Part shown: positions 53,801 through 64,000 of the stretch, piece after piece | Layout of the letters: each line of letters opens with the position of its first letter | Numbering within the stretch: the stretch's first letter is position 1 | Source of the DNA: Conus ventricosus | Lineage: Eukaryota > Mollusca > Gastropoda > Neogastropoda > Conidae | Length of the DNA: 64,000 nucleotides | NCBI GenBank assembly: GCA_018398815.1 | Contig: JAFLJL010004045.1 | Coordinates: 15,001 to 79,000, forward strand | Direction of reading: 5' to 3' | Notes under the pieces: model-generated | Database searches by the model: none | Seen by the model: the letters and a program-made list of their open reading frames with translations, nothing else | What the model was told of the DNA's origin: nothing | Translations under genes and position numbers: made by a program

Positions 53801-56800
53801 CGCAAGTCCACAATACAGGGGGGAATTTTACCCCGGGGTCCTTGGGCCCCCCCGGAAACCTTTGCCCAAATCCCGTTCGGGGGGTTCCCCCCTCCCCCGT
53901 TCCTTTGAGATGACTTCCCCTTTCGGCCTTCGCCTATGCCTCATCCTCCTTGGGCCAGCGCCCATGGATTCCCTTTTTTATTTTTGATGAGGATTTAGAG
54001 GGAAAGAAAAAGAGGGAAGGGGAGAGAAGGAGCGGGGGGAGAGGAGAATGGAAAAAGGGAAAAGAGAGAAGCGGGGAAAAAAAAGGGAGGGGAGAAACCC
54101 AAAAAAAAAAGACGGTGGGAAAATGGCCCCAAAGGAGGAAAAAAAGAAAAGGAAAAAAAGGAAAGAGAGAGAGGGCCCCAAAAAAAGGAAAAAAGGGGGA
54201 ATGGAGGAGAGGAGGTTGGGAAAAAGAAGAGAAGAGATTGGAGAGGGGGAAAGGAACGGCGATGGAAGGGGAGGAGATGGAGGGAAAAGGGGACTGGAGC
54301 GGGGAGTTTGAGAGAAAAGAAGAACAGTTTTTAAAGGGGGGCCCCCGAAACAAAAAGGTTTGGGCTTTGAGGCTCGTTTTGGGGGAGGAAAAAAAAAAGA
54401 CTTTCCGGGCCGAAAATGTTTTTAAAAGTTAGGGTGCACCTGAAAAACCAGTCCCTGGAGCTTCCGGGGCATGGGTCTGACCATCGGGGAAAAAGGGGTT
54501 TTTATTTAGGGGGTTGGGTTTTTTCCGGGGCTCCACCCAAGCTACATATGCCCGTTACAGTGCCAGCGAAAAATATGATACCTACCCCCGACCCCTTTGA
54601 GGCAGTTGCCCCTGGCCTACCCGCTAAACACCAGAGGAAAAAACCTTTACCCCATCAGTAGCCTGAAAAGGGAAAGCTAAGGGGCGTTTTTACATTTCCC
54701 CCCGGAGCTTTCCTTACCCAAATTTAAAAAAGGGGTCTTCCCCCCGGGGAAAAATGCACATACTTCCCAGTCCTATAGGGGAAAACATTTCGCTTTTTCC
54801 CTGAGGGAAAAAAACAGAGGAGACTTTCACCAGTTGGGGGAAGCCTCCGGCGCACTATGGAATATTGGAAATTTAAGCCCCCAGAAATGGAAATTTAAGG
54901 GGGTTGTTCCTCTTGGGGCAACTCATGAAAATTTGGTATTCAGGAAAATGCAGTTCAAGTTGGGGTTTAGGAGAAACCAAAGACATTCGCCAGGGCAAAC
55001 GAGGTTTGCGGGAAGCCTTCGCAGATTGCGCGTTTATCACATCATTCCCCGCGCCAGGGACAAATAGGAAACCCGCCCCATGGGGTCCGTGATCCCCAAA
55101 CCCCTCGTCGCCCACCAAGAAAAGTTTTCCCCCCAGCGATTTCCCGGGAAAATCGGGGCCAAGCCCCAAAATTTTCTTCCTTGTGGGGAAAAAGGGGGGA
55201 TTTAGTTGGGATTGTCCCAAGGGGGGAAAAGGGCAAGGCAAAATTTCCCATATTTTTCCCTTGCACTTTTGGTGGCCTTTGGGAGGTGAGGTTACGACCC
55301 CAACCCCTAAACCCTTTCCCCTCGGTAGTGTTGTGGCAGGAAAGTGGGGCTATTAGGGCACCGGGGCTACACGGTCTTCATTGACCAAACAGTTTTGTCC
55401 CTTTTGAGGCCCCCCGAGGGGAAAAAGTGCCAAGTGCTAGGAAAAACGAGTCAACCTTCAGGGCAAAAAGATAACATTTTTAGGTTTTAATGTCTCTACG
55501 CCATAAATTTTTAAAGGAAAGGTTGTGGGGATTTGCCCTTCCCGGAACCCGCCCTACTCCTTACTGATTGGGCAATTCCCGTGGGGCTTTTTGGGGGGGG
55601 GCAAAAGTCCCGGGGAAAAATCGTCAGAGTTGCCAGCGGAAGTATTGGGGGGCCCACCACGTGTTTCCCCAAACACGGGGAGAGAAAGAGGCCCTGAAAA
55701 ACCCCCCCTGAAGGGCCCCCGACTCAGCATTGGGGCTTTTTACCAAGGGGTCCCCAACTGTAAAGCATTTTGCGAACAAAAAGGGTCCCTCCCCAAAATC
55801 CAGGTTTTGGGGGGGGAACCAGCAAGGACGTTCCGGCCCCGCCCCCCGCGGTAGAGGGGGTTTGAGCCCCAAGGGACTGGGGGCACGGACTTCCCCCAAA
55901 AAAAACGTCATTACGCGTCTGCCACTCCACTTTTCGCACCCCGAAAACTCCCCCCGCAGTACTGAAATTTCGCCTTTGGGCCCGATATGGCAGGAAAAAA
56001 TTTGGTAACAAAGTCCCCATGGAAAAGAAATTCCCGGACTTTCATTGGGCCCCGGAGTTGGGGGAAAACATCCCCAAGGAAAGGGCCCCAGCTACAATGT
56101 TTGCCCCCCCGAACAACTTTCCCAAGGGGCCCGGAAAAAACCAGGATGGGCGTTGTTGCATCAACAGTTTTGCATCCCCCGATAAAAGCCACTGTTTAAG
56201 GGAAACGAAGGGGCAGACCCAAAGTGATTTAAACATGCGCCCGAAATTTTAAAATCGGGAGAGGGAGCAAAAACCAAACCAAAGGGCCGCCCCCCCAAAC
56301 CCCTGGGCAGTTTTTGGACAGCCTGTCTCCTACCCACGTTTTAAAAAAGCACGCTTTCCCTGGCCAAGGGGAACCCCGTATTATGGAGATGAAAGAGAAA
56401 CGCTGAACATGGAAATGGAACCCTTCTCTACGTAAGGGCATGCCCATTTTTTGGAAAAATCTCTCGGTGTTTCAGAAAACCCCAGGGGGCAGGGGGAATC
56501 GGGCTGGGAAAAAAAAGAGGGTGTGATTCCCGTGGGAACCGGGTGTTTTTTGGCAAACAGACCCAAAAATTTAAAAAGGGAAAAGGGAAAATTCAATTTC
56601 CCCCGTCCCGGGGAAACAGTGCCCCGAAAAAGGGGAAACTGGGAAAAGACAAAACTGAAACGGCCCCAAGAAAAGACAGCAAATTGTGCAGGTTTACTCG
56701 ATTACAGAGGGGCCCGGAAGAAGGGTTTTCCGAAATCAGCACGCCTTTGGGGCAACAGGTTCCAGCTTTCGGGGCCGAGATCACCGACGAAGAAGGTGCT

Positions 56801-57150
56801 GACAGAGTTTTCAACACTGAGCTGCCTTCCTCCCAAAGGCCCGGAATTCTACCACTGTGCTTCCAGACCCAAAGCATCGACCCGGCGGTGGCCGGGAGGA
56901 AATTAAAGATCAAAAACCCAGCTGAGCGGGCGCAGGAACCCTCCCAGTCCCCAGTTAGAAATGGTCCCCAAAAGGGCACTGATGATGAACTGATGACTAT
57001 GACGAGATGTGAAGGCTGATTACCCAGCCGAGGGAGTACTGAATAAGGTTCGGGGAGGAGGAAAGTTTACATTTGAAAAGATGAAGGGGTGTACAGAACA
57101 ATGGAGGCGTGATAGGCGTGCCCGTGGCACAAGCCTCTTTGGTTGGGGGG
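50814..57150. other. interior of the nested LTR element, no gene recognised
   Basis: T/G-rich in the first half. A 400-bp purine block (GGAAAAAG type, 54,000-54,400) follows, then A/G/C-rich sequence. TGGTGGGGATGCGGGG at 50,818-50,833 is in the position of a primer binding site but I cannot match it to a tRNA. Two ACACTTAGTCAxAAAGT motifs lie at 52,752 and 52,863. Frames of up to 160 residues are low-complexity. Confidence 0.5.
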
Positions 57151-58494
57151 TGTCAGGGACAAAAATATTTTGGAAAAAAAATCATTCTTTTAAAACCCCC
57201 AGATAAATGGAGTGGTACCATGCATCTCACTACATGGCCCGGGGTGTTGACCAGGGGTTTTTTTGTCATCCCGGGGGGCCCCGTCCGCATTTTGCTCCCC
57301 CCCCAAATTTCCTTCAATTTTTGCCCTTCTGTTTCTGTTCTTTTATCGTTTTCCACGTGATTCATCAGCTGTGTCAGGGGCCACAGGTGGCTGTTTTGTT
57401 ACCTGTTGCCCTCTTTGTTAGGATATGGGGTTTGGAACTCATTTACGGACCGTCGGTCGGGAAATCCCATCTCTGCAAACTGGTTTTCCCCTTCCTTATC
57501 CCTTCGGGGGGATTTTTGGAAAATCTTTTCCCCTTCAGCGGGTCGGGAAAGTATTTTCCCCTAGACACCCTGGGATCCCCATCCCTGCCACGGAAGAACC
57601 ACCTTGGTCGTCCCAGACCCGGGTCCCCTTTGGTGTGGACCGGCAGGTTACGGCTGCCATCCTTCATTTGGGCGGGGGGCGAACCGTTTTCTCACCTCGC
57701 CCACCCCCCATTTTTGGGGGGGATTCTTTTGCCCTTTTTTTTTAAGCTAGCCCGGCCCTTTGGGTGCTGGAAGACCCATCTACGGACCCGCATTCAGCTC
57801 CTGCGTCCAGGACCAGTCGCTTTTCCAACCTGCGGACTGGAGGGGAAACCTCGTCTCCTTTACTGGGACACCTGCTTTCCCCCCGGATGGAAGACCACCC
57901 CCCCACGAGCGCACCCCTCTACAGGATCCACCTCCTTCTACAAACCTCCCGTTCATGGACTCGAAGTTGAGTTCCATTTTGTGTGGTGTGGGTGGGGTTT
58001 TCCTGGGTTTCGTGTGCGGGGGTTTAAAAAGCCTCACTGTTTCGTTTTGTTGTTTTTTTTGTTTTGTTTTGTTTAACCTAGTGTTTGGGTCCCGTTGGAT
58101 GCAGCATTTTTTCAAATACTGTCTTTCTTTCTTTTATTTTGCTAAAAAATGTCTTTGTAGGGTTTAGTGGGTTGGGTTTGGGACAGAGCGGGATCCCGGT
58201 ATTGGGGGTTTTTTTGTGGTCTTAAATTTACTTTGTCCCCTAAGTCAGTTAGTTCTGAATGGCCTTTCTATGCCCCATTTTTTTTTTTTTTCTTTTTCCC
58301 CTTCCCCCTACTTTTCCTTTGTTATGACCCCACCCCATCTGGAGTGCTAGTGTGAGTGAGTGATTGTATGTAATAAAACTTTGTCAAAACTTTTTCCTCT
58401 TTGGGGTGGGGTGAGGGATAGAGTGATCGCTCCTTTCTGCCACTGCACATTTCCTGTTAAGAACCCCCCCTGTCAGGTGTACTCACACGTGACA
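57151..58494 (+). repeat. 3' LTR of the nested element
   Basis: Starts TGTCAGGGACAAAAATATTT and ends CACACGTGACA. AATAAA lies at 58,372-58,377. The 289-residue frame at 57,207-58,076 lies wholly within this LTR, has no homologue I know, and is broken in the other LTR, so it is not called a gene. Confidence 0.88.
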
Positions 58495-58529
58495 GAGAAC
58501 AATGATACAAGCGCTGAAGACAAGGCTTA

Positions 58530-61500
58530 TGTCACCGATCGGCGGTAGTAAATCAGTCGTCCATGTGTTTGGAGTAATGGTGATTCAGAAATAGAGAGCA
58601 TGTGCGTGTGCATATGTGTATATGTGTGTGTGCGAGCGTGCGTGTGTAAGGTTGTGGTTAAGGTGGAAGGTTAGGCTAGGTAGGGGGCTGGGGAAATAAG
58701 ACATACAATATTTTTGAATTCCAATCTTCACTTGTTGAAGGGATGGAAGCGGGAGGTTGGTTTCGTTCCGATTGTTACCCTTTTGTTACTTTGGTTCTAC
58801 ACCTGAGAAGGCGGGGCAGGATATCGGCTGTTGTAGGTGTTGTCAAGTCTGTGAGTTGTTGTGGTAAATTGTCGCGTTGTTGCACGAGCAACAAGTAGTC
58901 CGTTGGTCGGGCGTGTCAGCTCTGCGGAGGGATACGCTGCTCCTGACCAATCGCTGTTTTGTGTTGTGAGTAGAGTTTGCTTGATTCCGACCAAGGCGGA
59001 ATGCGTTGGGGTAGCTTCACTTCGGTCCCTGGTGTTCACGTCGAGTGGACGTGCCTTGTAGTTGCGGCGGGAGCGCCGTTAGTCGAGCTGAGTGACTTCG
59101 AGTCATAGTTAGGGCCAGGTCCTCGTCGGGTCTGGTGTGCCCTTGGCCTGTGCCGGGTTCTGTGTCGTCTTTGTTGGCAGCCACTTCAGCCAGTTGCAGA
59201 ACTGGTGTGGTTGAACGTCCGACTGTTTGTCCAGGTTGGCGAGTTGTTAGGTTCATGGTATTGTTCGTCATGTTGTCTTGTATCATGGCGAGTTTACTGT
59301 AGTTGTCTCATGTTATGTTTAGTTGTATTATGTTTGTTGCGTATACTGGTTGTCTGGTATGATGTCGTCTTGGTTCTGTGATTGAAACTTCTTGTCAGCC
59401 GGTTTGTGTTACCTCTTTTCTGTTATTCTGTAAGTAGTGTACATAGTGGTTCCTGAGTTCGATTGTAATGTGACAGTTTGGCTAGACAATGTGGGTTCGA
59501 TACAATAACCGTTGATGGACGGTGATGTAGATATTGGTTTGTGATTAGTTCATGTTAATTTCAGGGGGGTCAGTAAGAAGGTAATACGAGGTTGCATTTT
59601 GTTGAGGATCATAGTGTGAGTCAGGTGCAGATGTGTCTGCGTGAACCATAAAGGGATTGTACTCAATTTCAGTTGTAAATAGTAGTAGTTCGTTGAAATT
59701 GATTAACGATTTCGGAGTAGACCTGCACAGCATTGGAATCGGTTAACTGTGCAGTAGGGCAAGGCTGATTTGTGGTCGAGTGTTTATACTGGAGTAACGG
59801 TCGTGACCAGTCAACTTATATTGGTGTCTTTTCACTTTCGTTACGAGTCTTGGTTCTCGACGCGGGTGTCGTGCGCGTGCGGATTGTATCTGTGACGTAC
59901 GTAATTGGTACAGACAGTGAGTCCATATGGTTAGAAGTTTTTGTTTTTTTAAGTAAATGACAGTCGTCACACATGCAGGGATGTACGTGTTTGTGACAGA
60001 ATAGGGTTGGAGAAAGATATTTTAGGTTGTAGGGAGACAGTCCCATTATGAATTTTAGTAGTCGGAAAGAAGGGCGAGGTAAAGTTTAAGGCGGGTAGCT
60101 CAGCAGTTGATAGGATAAAAAATGGAGGATGTGCAGCATGTAATATTGTATGAAGTATGGTTGTGTTGGCATAACAAGGATTAACCACTGGGTTATCTGA
60201 CAAGAGATGACATGAGAGTGGGGTGGCTGGGTGGAAATTTTGGCGAACAAATCATGTTGTGTTGATATATGATTATAATTGACAGTGCAAAGAGGGATGA
60301 GAATATGAAGGATTGTGGCTGCGAGCCGATTCTCTGGTATGAATATGCTAGAACTGTGAACCGTTAAAAATTGATAAGGTTTTTTTTGTGTTCTTTTGTT
60401 GTTTTTTTGAGATGTGTATTACTACTAGATTACTATGTGGAAACATTTCCTTGTGAGATTTCCCAGTTCCTAGTTTATTTAGTATTTCCTAAGGGGGCCC
60501 ATGGAGTCCGTGTTGGAGTGCTTAGATTGGTTTTATTTCTCCGAGAATTGGGTGTGATTCATAATTTCATATGTAATAGCGTAGATTGGCTCAGAGAGAA
60601 TATTGTTTTTACTGCTGTTGTAAGGGTTGGCAGGGAATGGATTTGATGACCCCAAAGTAACGGGTTAGGGGGTATCCTCGAAATTCAAGGGGTCACTCAT
60701 GTCCGAGTGGGAGTAGGCAAGGGAGATGAAGGGTTAAACTTTACCAAGTAGCCTATGAGCCTTGATGACTCGGGTAGTAGCAACAATACAGTAGTGGCCT
60801 ACAGTTGTGTCAGCAGGTATCCTGATCCGTCCTGAGACTGGGGCCAGACCACTGCAGTCTACTGCCGCGTGTCGGCAGGTGAGCGGCGGCTTTCTGTACC
60901 CGCTGTTTTTCCCGGGAGAGGGAGACCACCCAGGCCGTCTGCCGTTTGTGAGGCAGCTCTCCTCCTCCTACCGGGGCTCCTGGAAGTTCTCCGGCACCTT
61001 TTACTTTTCCCTGGTCAGGCGTCCTGTGGAGAGGGCGCTGCACCAGGCCTTCCCTCACCCTCAGTGTCCGGCGGGGCCTTCAGAGGAGGAGGCGTCGAGC
61101 CCCATATCCGTCGAGAGGGCGTCTGGTGTGTGTGTGCGTGGGGTGTCGCGCTCATCGCAGGGAGGAGTCAGTCTGCGAGGAGCCACGGTCAGCGCCGGGG
61201 TGCAGAATCTTCCGGGGAGGTGCCAGCCTGCGAGGGGCCACGTACAGCGCCGAGGACTGGAGCTCTCCGGGCCGGGATGGGTTTGTCCCATGGTTGTGGT
61301 AAGAAAGGGTTGTAGCGTTAGGCAGTAGGGTTAAGGGTGTTAGCTACTGCCTCCTTTTGGGACGTAGTGGCCAGCACGGTGTAGGGTACTTGTCGTTGCC
61401 TCCTTTAGGGACGCAGCGACCAGTTTGGTAGTGGTCCCGGGTCAAAAGAGAAGGGTGGGTCCTGGGGAGAGGTTGTGGGTGGTAGTAGTTTAGAGATTAG

Positions 61501-61823
61501 AGTCCTTGGGTTGGTCCTTGTTCCTAGTAGTTAGCCACCACGTGTGCGGGCTATCTCTGCATCCCTAGGTCGCAGTGATATACCGCAACTGGTGCTTTAG
61601 CATAGGTTAAGGTTCTCAGGGTCGTAAGCAGGTAGTGTGGGTCAGTGAAGAAGTGGGATACCGGTGTGTGTTGTGGATGGACGTGAGTGGTGGCGCCATA
61701 GTGTGTGTAAATAAAGAAGTGCGCATGATTGTAAAGCTGTGTTAGTGTGTTGTGTTGTCTGCTCTAGTGTGTTAATAGGCGTAGATAGGGGTGGTAGGGC
61801 CGTCCGGCTTAGCGACCGTGACA
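58530..61823 (+). mobile_element. putative solo LTR or LTR-type element
   Basis: This block replaces about 15 bp of the Polinton MILVDPR gene. It starts TGTCACCGATCGG and ends CGACCGTGACA, so the termini are TG...CA with a longer inverted match (TGTCACxGxTCG / CGACCGTGACA). AATAAA at 61,710-61,715, near the 3' end, is where an LTR polyadenylation signal belongs. The target duplication is imperfect (GCTTA left, GCTAC right). At 3.3 kb it would be a long LTR. The 173-residue frame at 60,807-61,328 matches nothing I know. Two imperfect GCGAGGxGCCACG repeats lie near 61,176 and 61,229. A non-autonomous element of another kind is possible. Confidence 0.6.
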
Positions 61824-62600
61824 GCTACACTTTGGAAATATTGAAACATTTTGATCAGTTTATGGAAAAACCACTGGAGTAGTGACTGTTCAAGGCACAA
61901 CACCTGCTCAACCCAACCCGAATCAGAAAACAGAGACTGTTGATGACGCGTCAACTCCCATGTTGACAAGCGTGGAGAAGGATGTTGTGGAGAGTGTACC
62001 AAAAGCGATGAAACAGCAAAGCGGAGCGACTTTTAAACCGTGTTCAGAATCGCCGAGATCTGAAATGGAACCAGAGAGGGGAAATCATTTGGCGAGGAGA
62101 GCTGATTAAAAACTCGAACCTCGTTGATTTGGTCAATGATGTGCTAAGAAAACGTCGCCACTCCAACCCATTGGGTGGAAATCCTTTGCTGCTGCTCTCA
62201 GTGATGCCAACATCCCCTATAGATTTAGTTGGAAACCCTGACCGTTGGAAGTTTATGACAACACAAATACCCGGCACCCTGTCCTATTCTTCACAGTCTA
62301 CTGAAGGACCTGTCGGTGTGGGTTCCTCTTTCCCCTCAACCCGTGTTTTCTACACCACAAATGCCAACACCCCCACCATCACTGAGAAACGTTGCCTTAT
62401 CATCTATCAAGAAGCCACGAGGTACAGAAGACTCTGACCAGTTGGAAGGGGAGACACCTTTTTCTTGGAGGAGAAAGACACACAGACGGAACCGGAAACA
62501 ACAGAGATTAAGCAAGACTGCACCTTTGATGGATTGGGAGTCATACTGACTACACCTGAAATGGCTCCGCGGATAATAAGAAAAAAAATATCGAAACAGA
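61824..62600 (+). pseudogene. MILVDPR-family gene, copy 2, 3' part
   Basis: Continues from ACTTTGGAAATATTGAAACA with KHFDQFMEKPLE, SVPKAMK, a frameshift, EIIWRGELIKNSNLVDLVND, and DLVGNPDRWKFMTTQIPGTL (62,220-62,282). The last peptide is better preserved than in copy 1 and shows that this family's protein extends past the point where copy 1 is frameshifted. The end near the integrase start is uncertain. Confidence 0.78.
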
Positions 62601-62609
62601 ACAGAATGT

Positions 62610-63650
62610 TGGGGCAGGCTTACTACACACCACAACGCCCTGATCTTTTGGTGGTGTTCACGCCTTGAAACGTATAACGAAGGCAAAAGAGTCTGTGCTC
62701 AAAGAATGGTTGAGTCACGAAGATGCTTATACTCTTCATAAACCTGTGCGACACAAGTTTGAGAGGAGGCGTGTTGTTGTAGGAGGAATGGACCATCAAT
62801 GGCAAGCTGATCTGATTGACGTCCAACGCCTGAAAAAAACAATGATGGTTTTAGCTATCTGCTGACAGTCATCGATGTCTTGTCTAAATATGCTTGGGTC
62901 GTTCCTTTGAAAAACAAGACAGGACCTGTGATGGTGGAGGCCTTTGAACGCATCCTTGAACAGGGTCGAAACCCCTCAAACTTCAAACAGACAAAGGGGC
63001 AGTGTTCTGAACAAACTTTCAAACGTTTTTGAAGGAAAGAAGAATACACTTTTTTGGACAGAAAACGAGGATACGAAAGCCTCTGTTGTAGAGAGACTGA
63101 ATCGCACTTTGAAAGAGAAGCTCTGGCGCTACTTTACCAAAAAAATACTTTGAGATTTGTGGAAGTTTTACCACAGTTGGTAAAGGCATACAACCATTCG
63201 TTTCACCGCAGCATTCAGCGTGCTCCTGCAGAAGTGACAACACACAACCAAGAAAATGTATGGCAGACTCTGTACAACAGCGACCAGCCTACGTCCTCCT
63301 CTCCTCACCCTAAACTGAAACTAGGAGATCGTGTACGCATCAGTAAAACGAGGAAGACATTTAAAAAAGGTTATTTGCCATCTTGGTCTGAAGAACTTTT
63401 CACAGTCAGTCGAATAAAAAAGACCATCCCAGTGACTTACATTCTCAAAGACGATAATGGAGAAGAGCTTCAAGGAACGTTTTATGATCAGGAGATACAG
63501 AAAGTGGGGGAGAAACAGATTTATCGTATGAAGCGATCTTAAAGCAACGCAAAAAAGCTAATGGACAGCGTGAATATTTTATCAAATGGTATGGCTATGA
63601 CTCTTCAGTCAATTCATGATTCCTCAGACAGCACTGACCACCTACGCACA
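62610..63650 (+). pseudogene. Polinton integrase with chromodomain, copy 2
   Basis: Homologue of 34,651-35,720. ALKRITKAKESVLKEWLSHE opens the readable part at 62,664. HQWQADLIDVQR (first Asp) lies at 62,794-62,829, then YAWVVPLKNKTGPVMVEAFE (62,889-62,950), KLQTDKGAVF (second Asp, about 62,982-63,010) and ASVVERLNRTLKEKLWRYF (Glu, 63,080-63,136). VYHSFHRSIQRAPAEV-type and GDRVRISKTRKTFKKGYLPS segments lead to the C-terminal chromodomain (YLIKWYGYDSS, 63,575-63,608). There are about five frameshifts, at places mostly different from those in copy 1. That points to consensus gaps or independent decay. Confidence 0.88.
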
Positions 63651-63942
63651 CTGACCATGCCTGATCAGAACCAAGTAGAATCAGCTCGACTCATGATGAT
63701 GAAACCGTCACTCTACGCGGGTCCAGAAAATCTGCGCTGTGGCGTGTGTTTGGAGACCGAGTTCCTCGCGGTGAAATTGTTTTCGGTTGTCAGACGCTCC
63801 TGGTTTATGTGGTGGTAGGTGTGTCTCTATTTAATCTGAGTCGCGGTCAAGGAGTGGACAATTTGTGGGTGGCTCTTCTTGGGAGTTGTCTCGGTACATC
63901 CTTCCAAATCCTAGCATCGATCCACGGCCAACTACCCACTGA
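63622..63942 (+). pseudogene. small Polinton membrane protein, copy 2
   Basis: Homologue of 34,358-34,690. ATG at about 63,619-63,621 (ATTCATGATTCCTC) is out of frame with the body (SSDSTDHLRTLTMPDQNQVE), and a small deletion near 63,690 and another near 63,810 break the frame. The hydrophobic LFNLSRGQGVDNLWVALLG stretch is readable at about 63,828-63,884. Confidence 0.75.
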
Positions 63943-63949
63943 AACCAGT

Positions 63950-64000
63950 ATGTTCTACTTGACGTTACCCAGCAACAAGCTCCATGTCGTACTACCCCCG
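63950..64000 (+). pseudogene. penton-like minor capsid protein, copy 2, first codons
   Basis: ATG at 63,950 followed by codons for FYLTLPSN, the canonical N-terminus. An extra A then shifts the frame before the window ends. It supports the start chosen for copy 1 (34,350). Confidence 0.8.

Larger units (their letters stand above)
49363..58494 (+). mobile_element. LTR retrotransposon nested in Polinton copy 2
   Basis: Inserted into the MILVDPR gene with a perfect 5-bp duplication GAGAA (49,358-49,362 and 58,495-58,499). Copy 1 has the single uninterrupted site near 36,536. Its LTRs (about 1.45 and 1.34 kb) share most of their length, and each carries AATAAA on the plus strand. A G-rich tract (GGTTGGGGGG, 57,141-57,150) just before the 3' LTR could be the polypurine tract. 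The 6.3-kb interior is low quality, and I recognise no RT, integrase or protease on either strand. It is either non-autonomous or unreadable. Clade not assigned. Confidence 0.88.
47417..64000 (-). mobile_element. Polinton/Maverick copy 2, inverted, partial, with two nested insertions
   Basis: The ATPase-side end lies at about 47,417 and the element runs beyond the window. It is the reverse-complement image of 34.31-38.39 kb: TIR (47,417-47,885), ATPase (47,990-48,596), RNLPML gene (48,905-49,212), MILVDPR gene (49,215-49,362, 58,495-58,529, 61,828-62,560), integrase (62,610-63,650), membrane protein (63,620-63,940) and the first codons of the minor capsid gene (from 63,950). Insertions at 49,363-58,494 and 58,530-61,823 interrupt it. 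The part after 61.8 kb is clean and very similar to copy 1. The part before 49.4 kb lies in the low-quality block. Confidence 0.92.

Noticed and set aside
50814..57150. gag/pol of the nested LTR element, for example a zinc knuckle near 56.7 kb
   Set aside because: The Cys/His spacing does not fit a CCHC knuckle, and homopolymer errors make any such match unreliable.
57207..58076. 289-residue frame in the 3' LTR of the nested element
   Set aside because: Lies wholly inside an LTR, is broken in the other LTR, and shows no recognisable domain.
60807..61328. 173-residue protein in the putative solo LTR
   Set aside because: No domain, GC-rich repeats drive the composition, and overlapping open frames exist on both strands.

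Overview
This window is eukaryotic, repeat-dominated genomic DNA from a marine invertebrate, most likely a mollusc. That assignment is inference: it rests on the dense GT/CA, CT/GA and CTGT microsatellites, a tRNA-derived SINE, a Polinton of invertebrate type, a Gmr1-like Ty3/gypsy element and an animal GT31 glycosyltransferase. No bacterial operons, rRNA genes or CRISPR arrays are present. Nearly every long reading frame is a simple-repeat artefact or a frameshifted relic. The only host gene I can support is a beta-1,3-galactosyltransferase-like gene at about 38.5-39.5 kb, and it is frameshifted as written.

Layout. 1-19.4 kb: simple repeats, minisatellites (1.76-1.92, 3.60-4.44, 5.5-6.2 kb), a roughly 310-bp poly-G block at 6.23 kb, a SINE at 0.2-0.5 kb, and an orphan fragment of a Polinton DNA polymerase B on the minus strand (13.74-14.53 kb). 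19,452-38,394: a complete-ended but internally deleted Polinton/Maverick, with terminal inverted repeats of about 0.42 kb starting AGTAGTAAGG and a perfect 6-bp target-site duplication CCCCAC. Its left TIR is split by an 8.85-kb Ty3/gypsy retrotransposon (19,653-28,502) with 1.4-kb LTRs, a tRNA-Pro-like primer binding site, and integrase placed before reverse transcriptase, the Gmr1-type order. 38.4-43.1 kb: the GT31 gene, whose stop codon lies in a 26-bp minisatellite, then more microsatellites, a 65-bp poly-G run and three tandem arrays. 44.3-47.4 kb: a decayed LINE with endonuclease and RT motifs, abutting the end of a second Polinton copy. 47,417-64,000: this second copy lies in inverted orientation and continues past the window. 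It is broken by a 9.1-kb LTR element (49,363-58,494, 5-bp TSD GAGAA) and by a 3.3-kb putative solo LTR (58,530-61,823).

How the parts relate. The two Polinton copies share the gene order ATPase, small conserved proteins, integrase, small membrane protein, penton-like minor capsid protein, so they annotate each other and also serve as empty-site references for the insertions. Copy 1 lost the 3' end of polB, including the catalytic DTDS motif, and no major capsid or protease gene is recognisable, so it is not autonomous. The orphan fragment at 14 kb still carries the missing DTDS part. From about 43.2 to 58.4 kb the sequence has a strong excess of short homopolymers. Comparison with the clean Polinton copy shows that this is systematic and probably a consensus error, so no reading frame in that block should be trusted.
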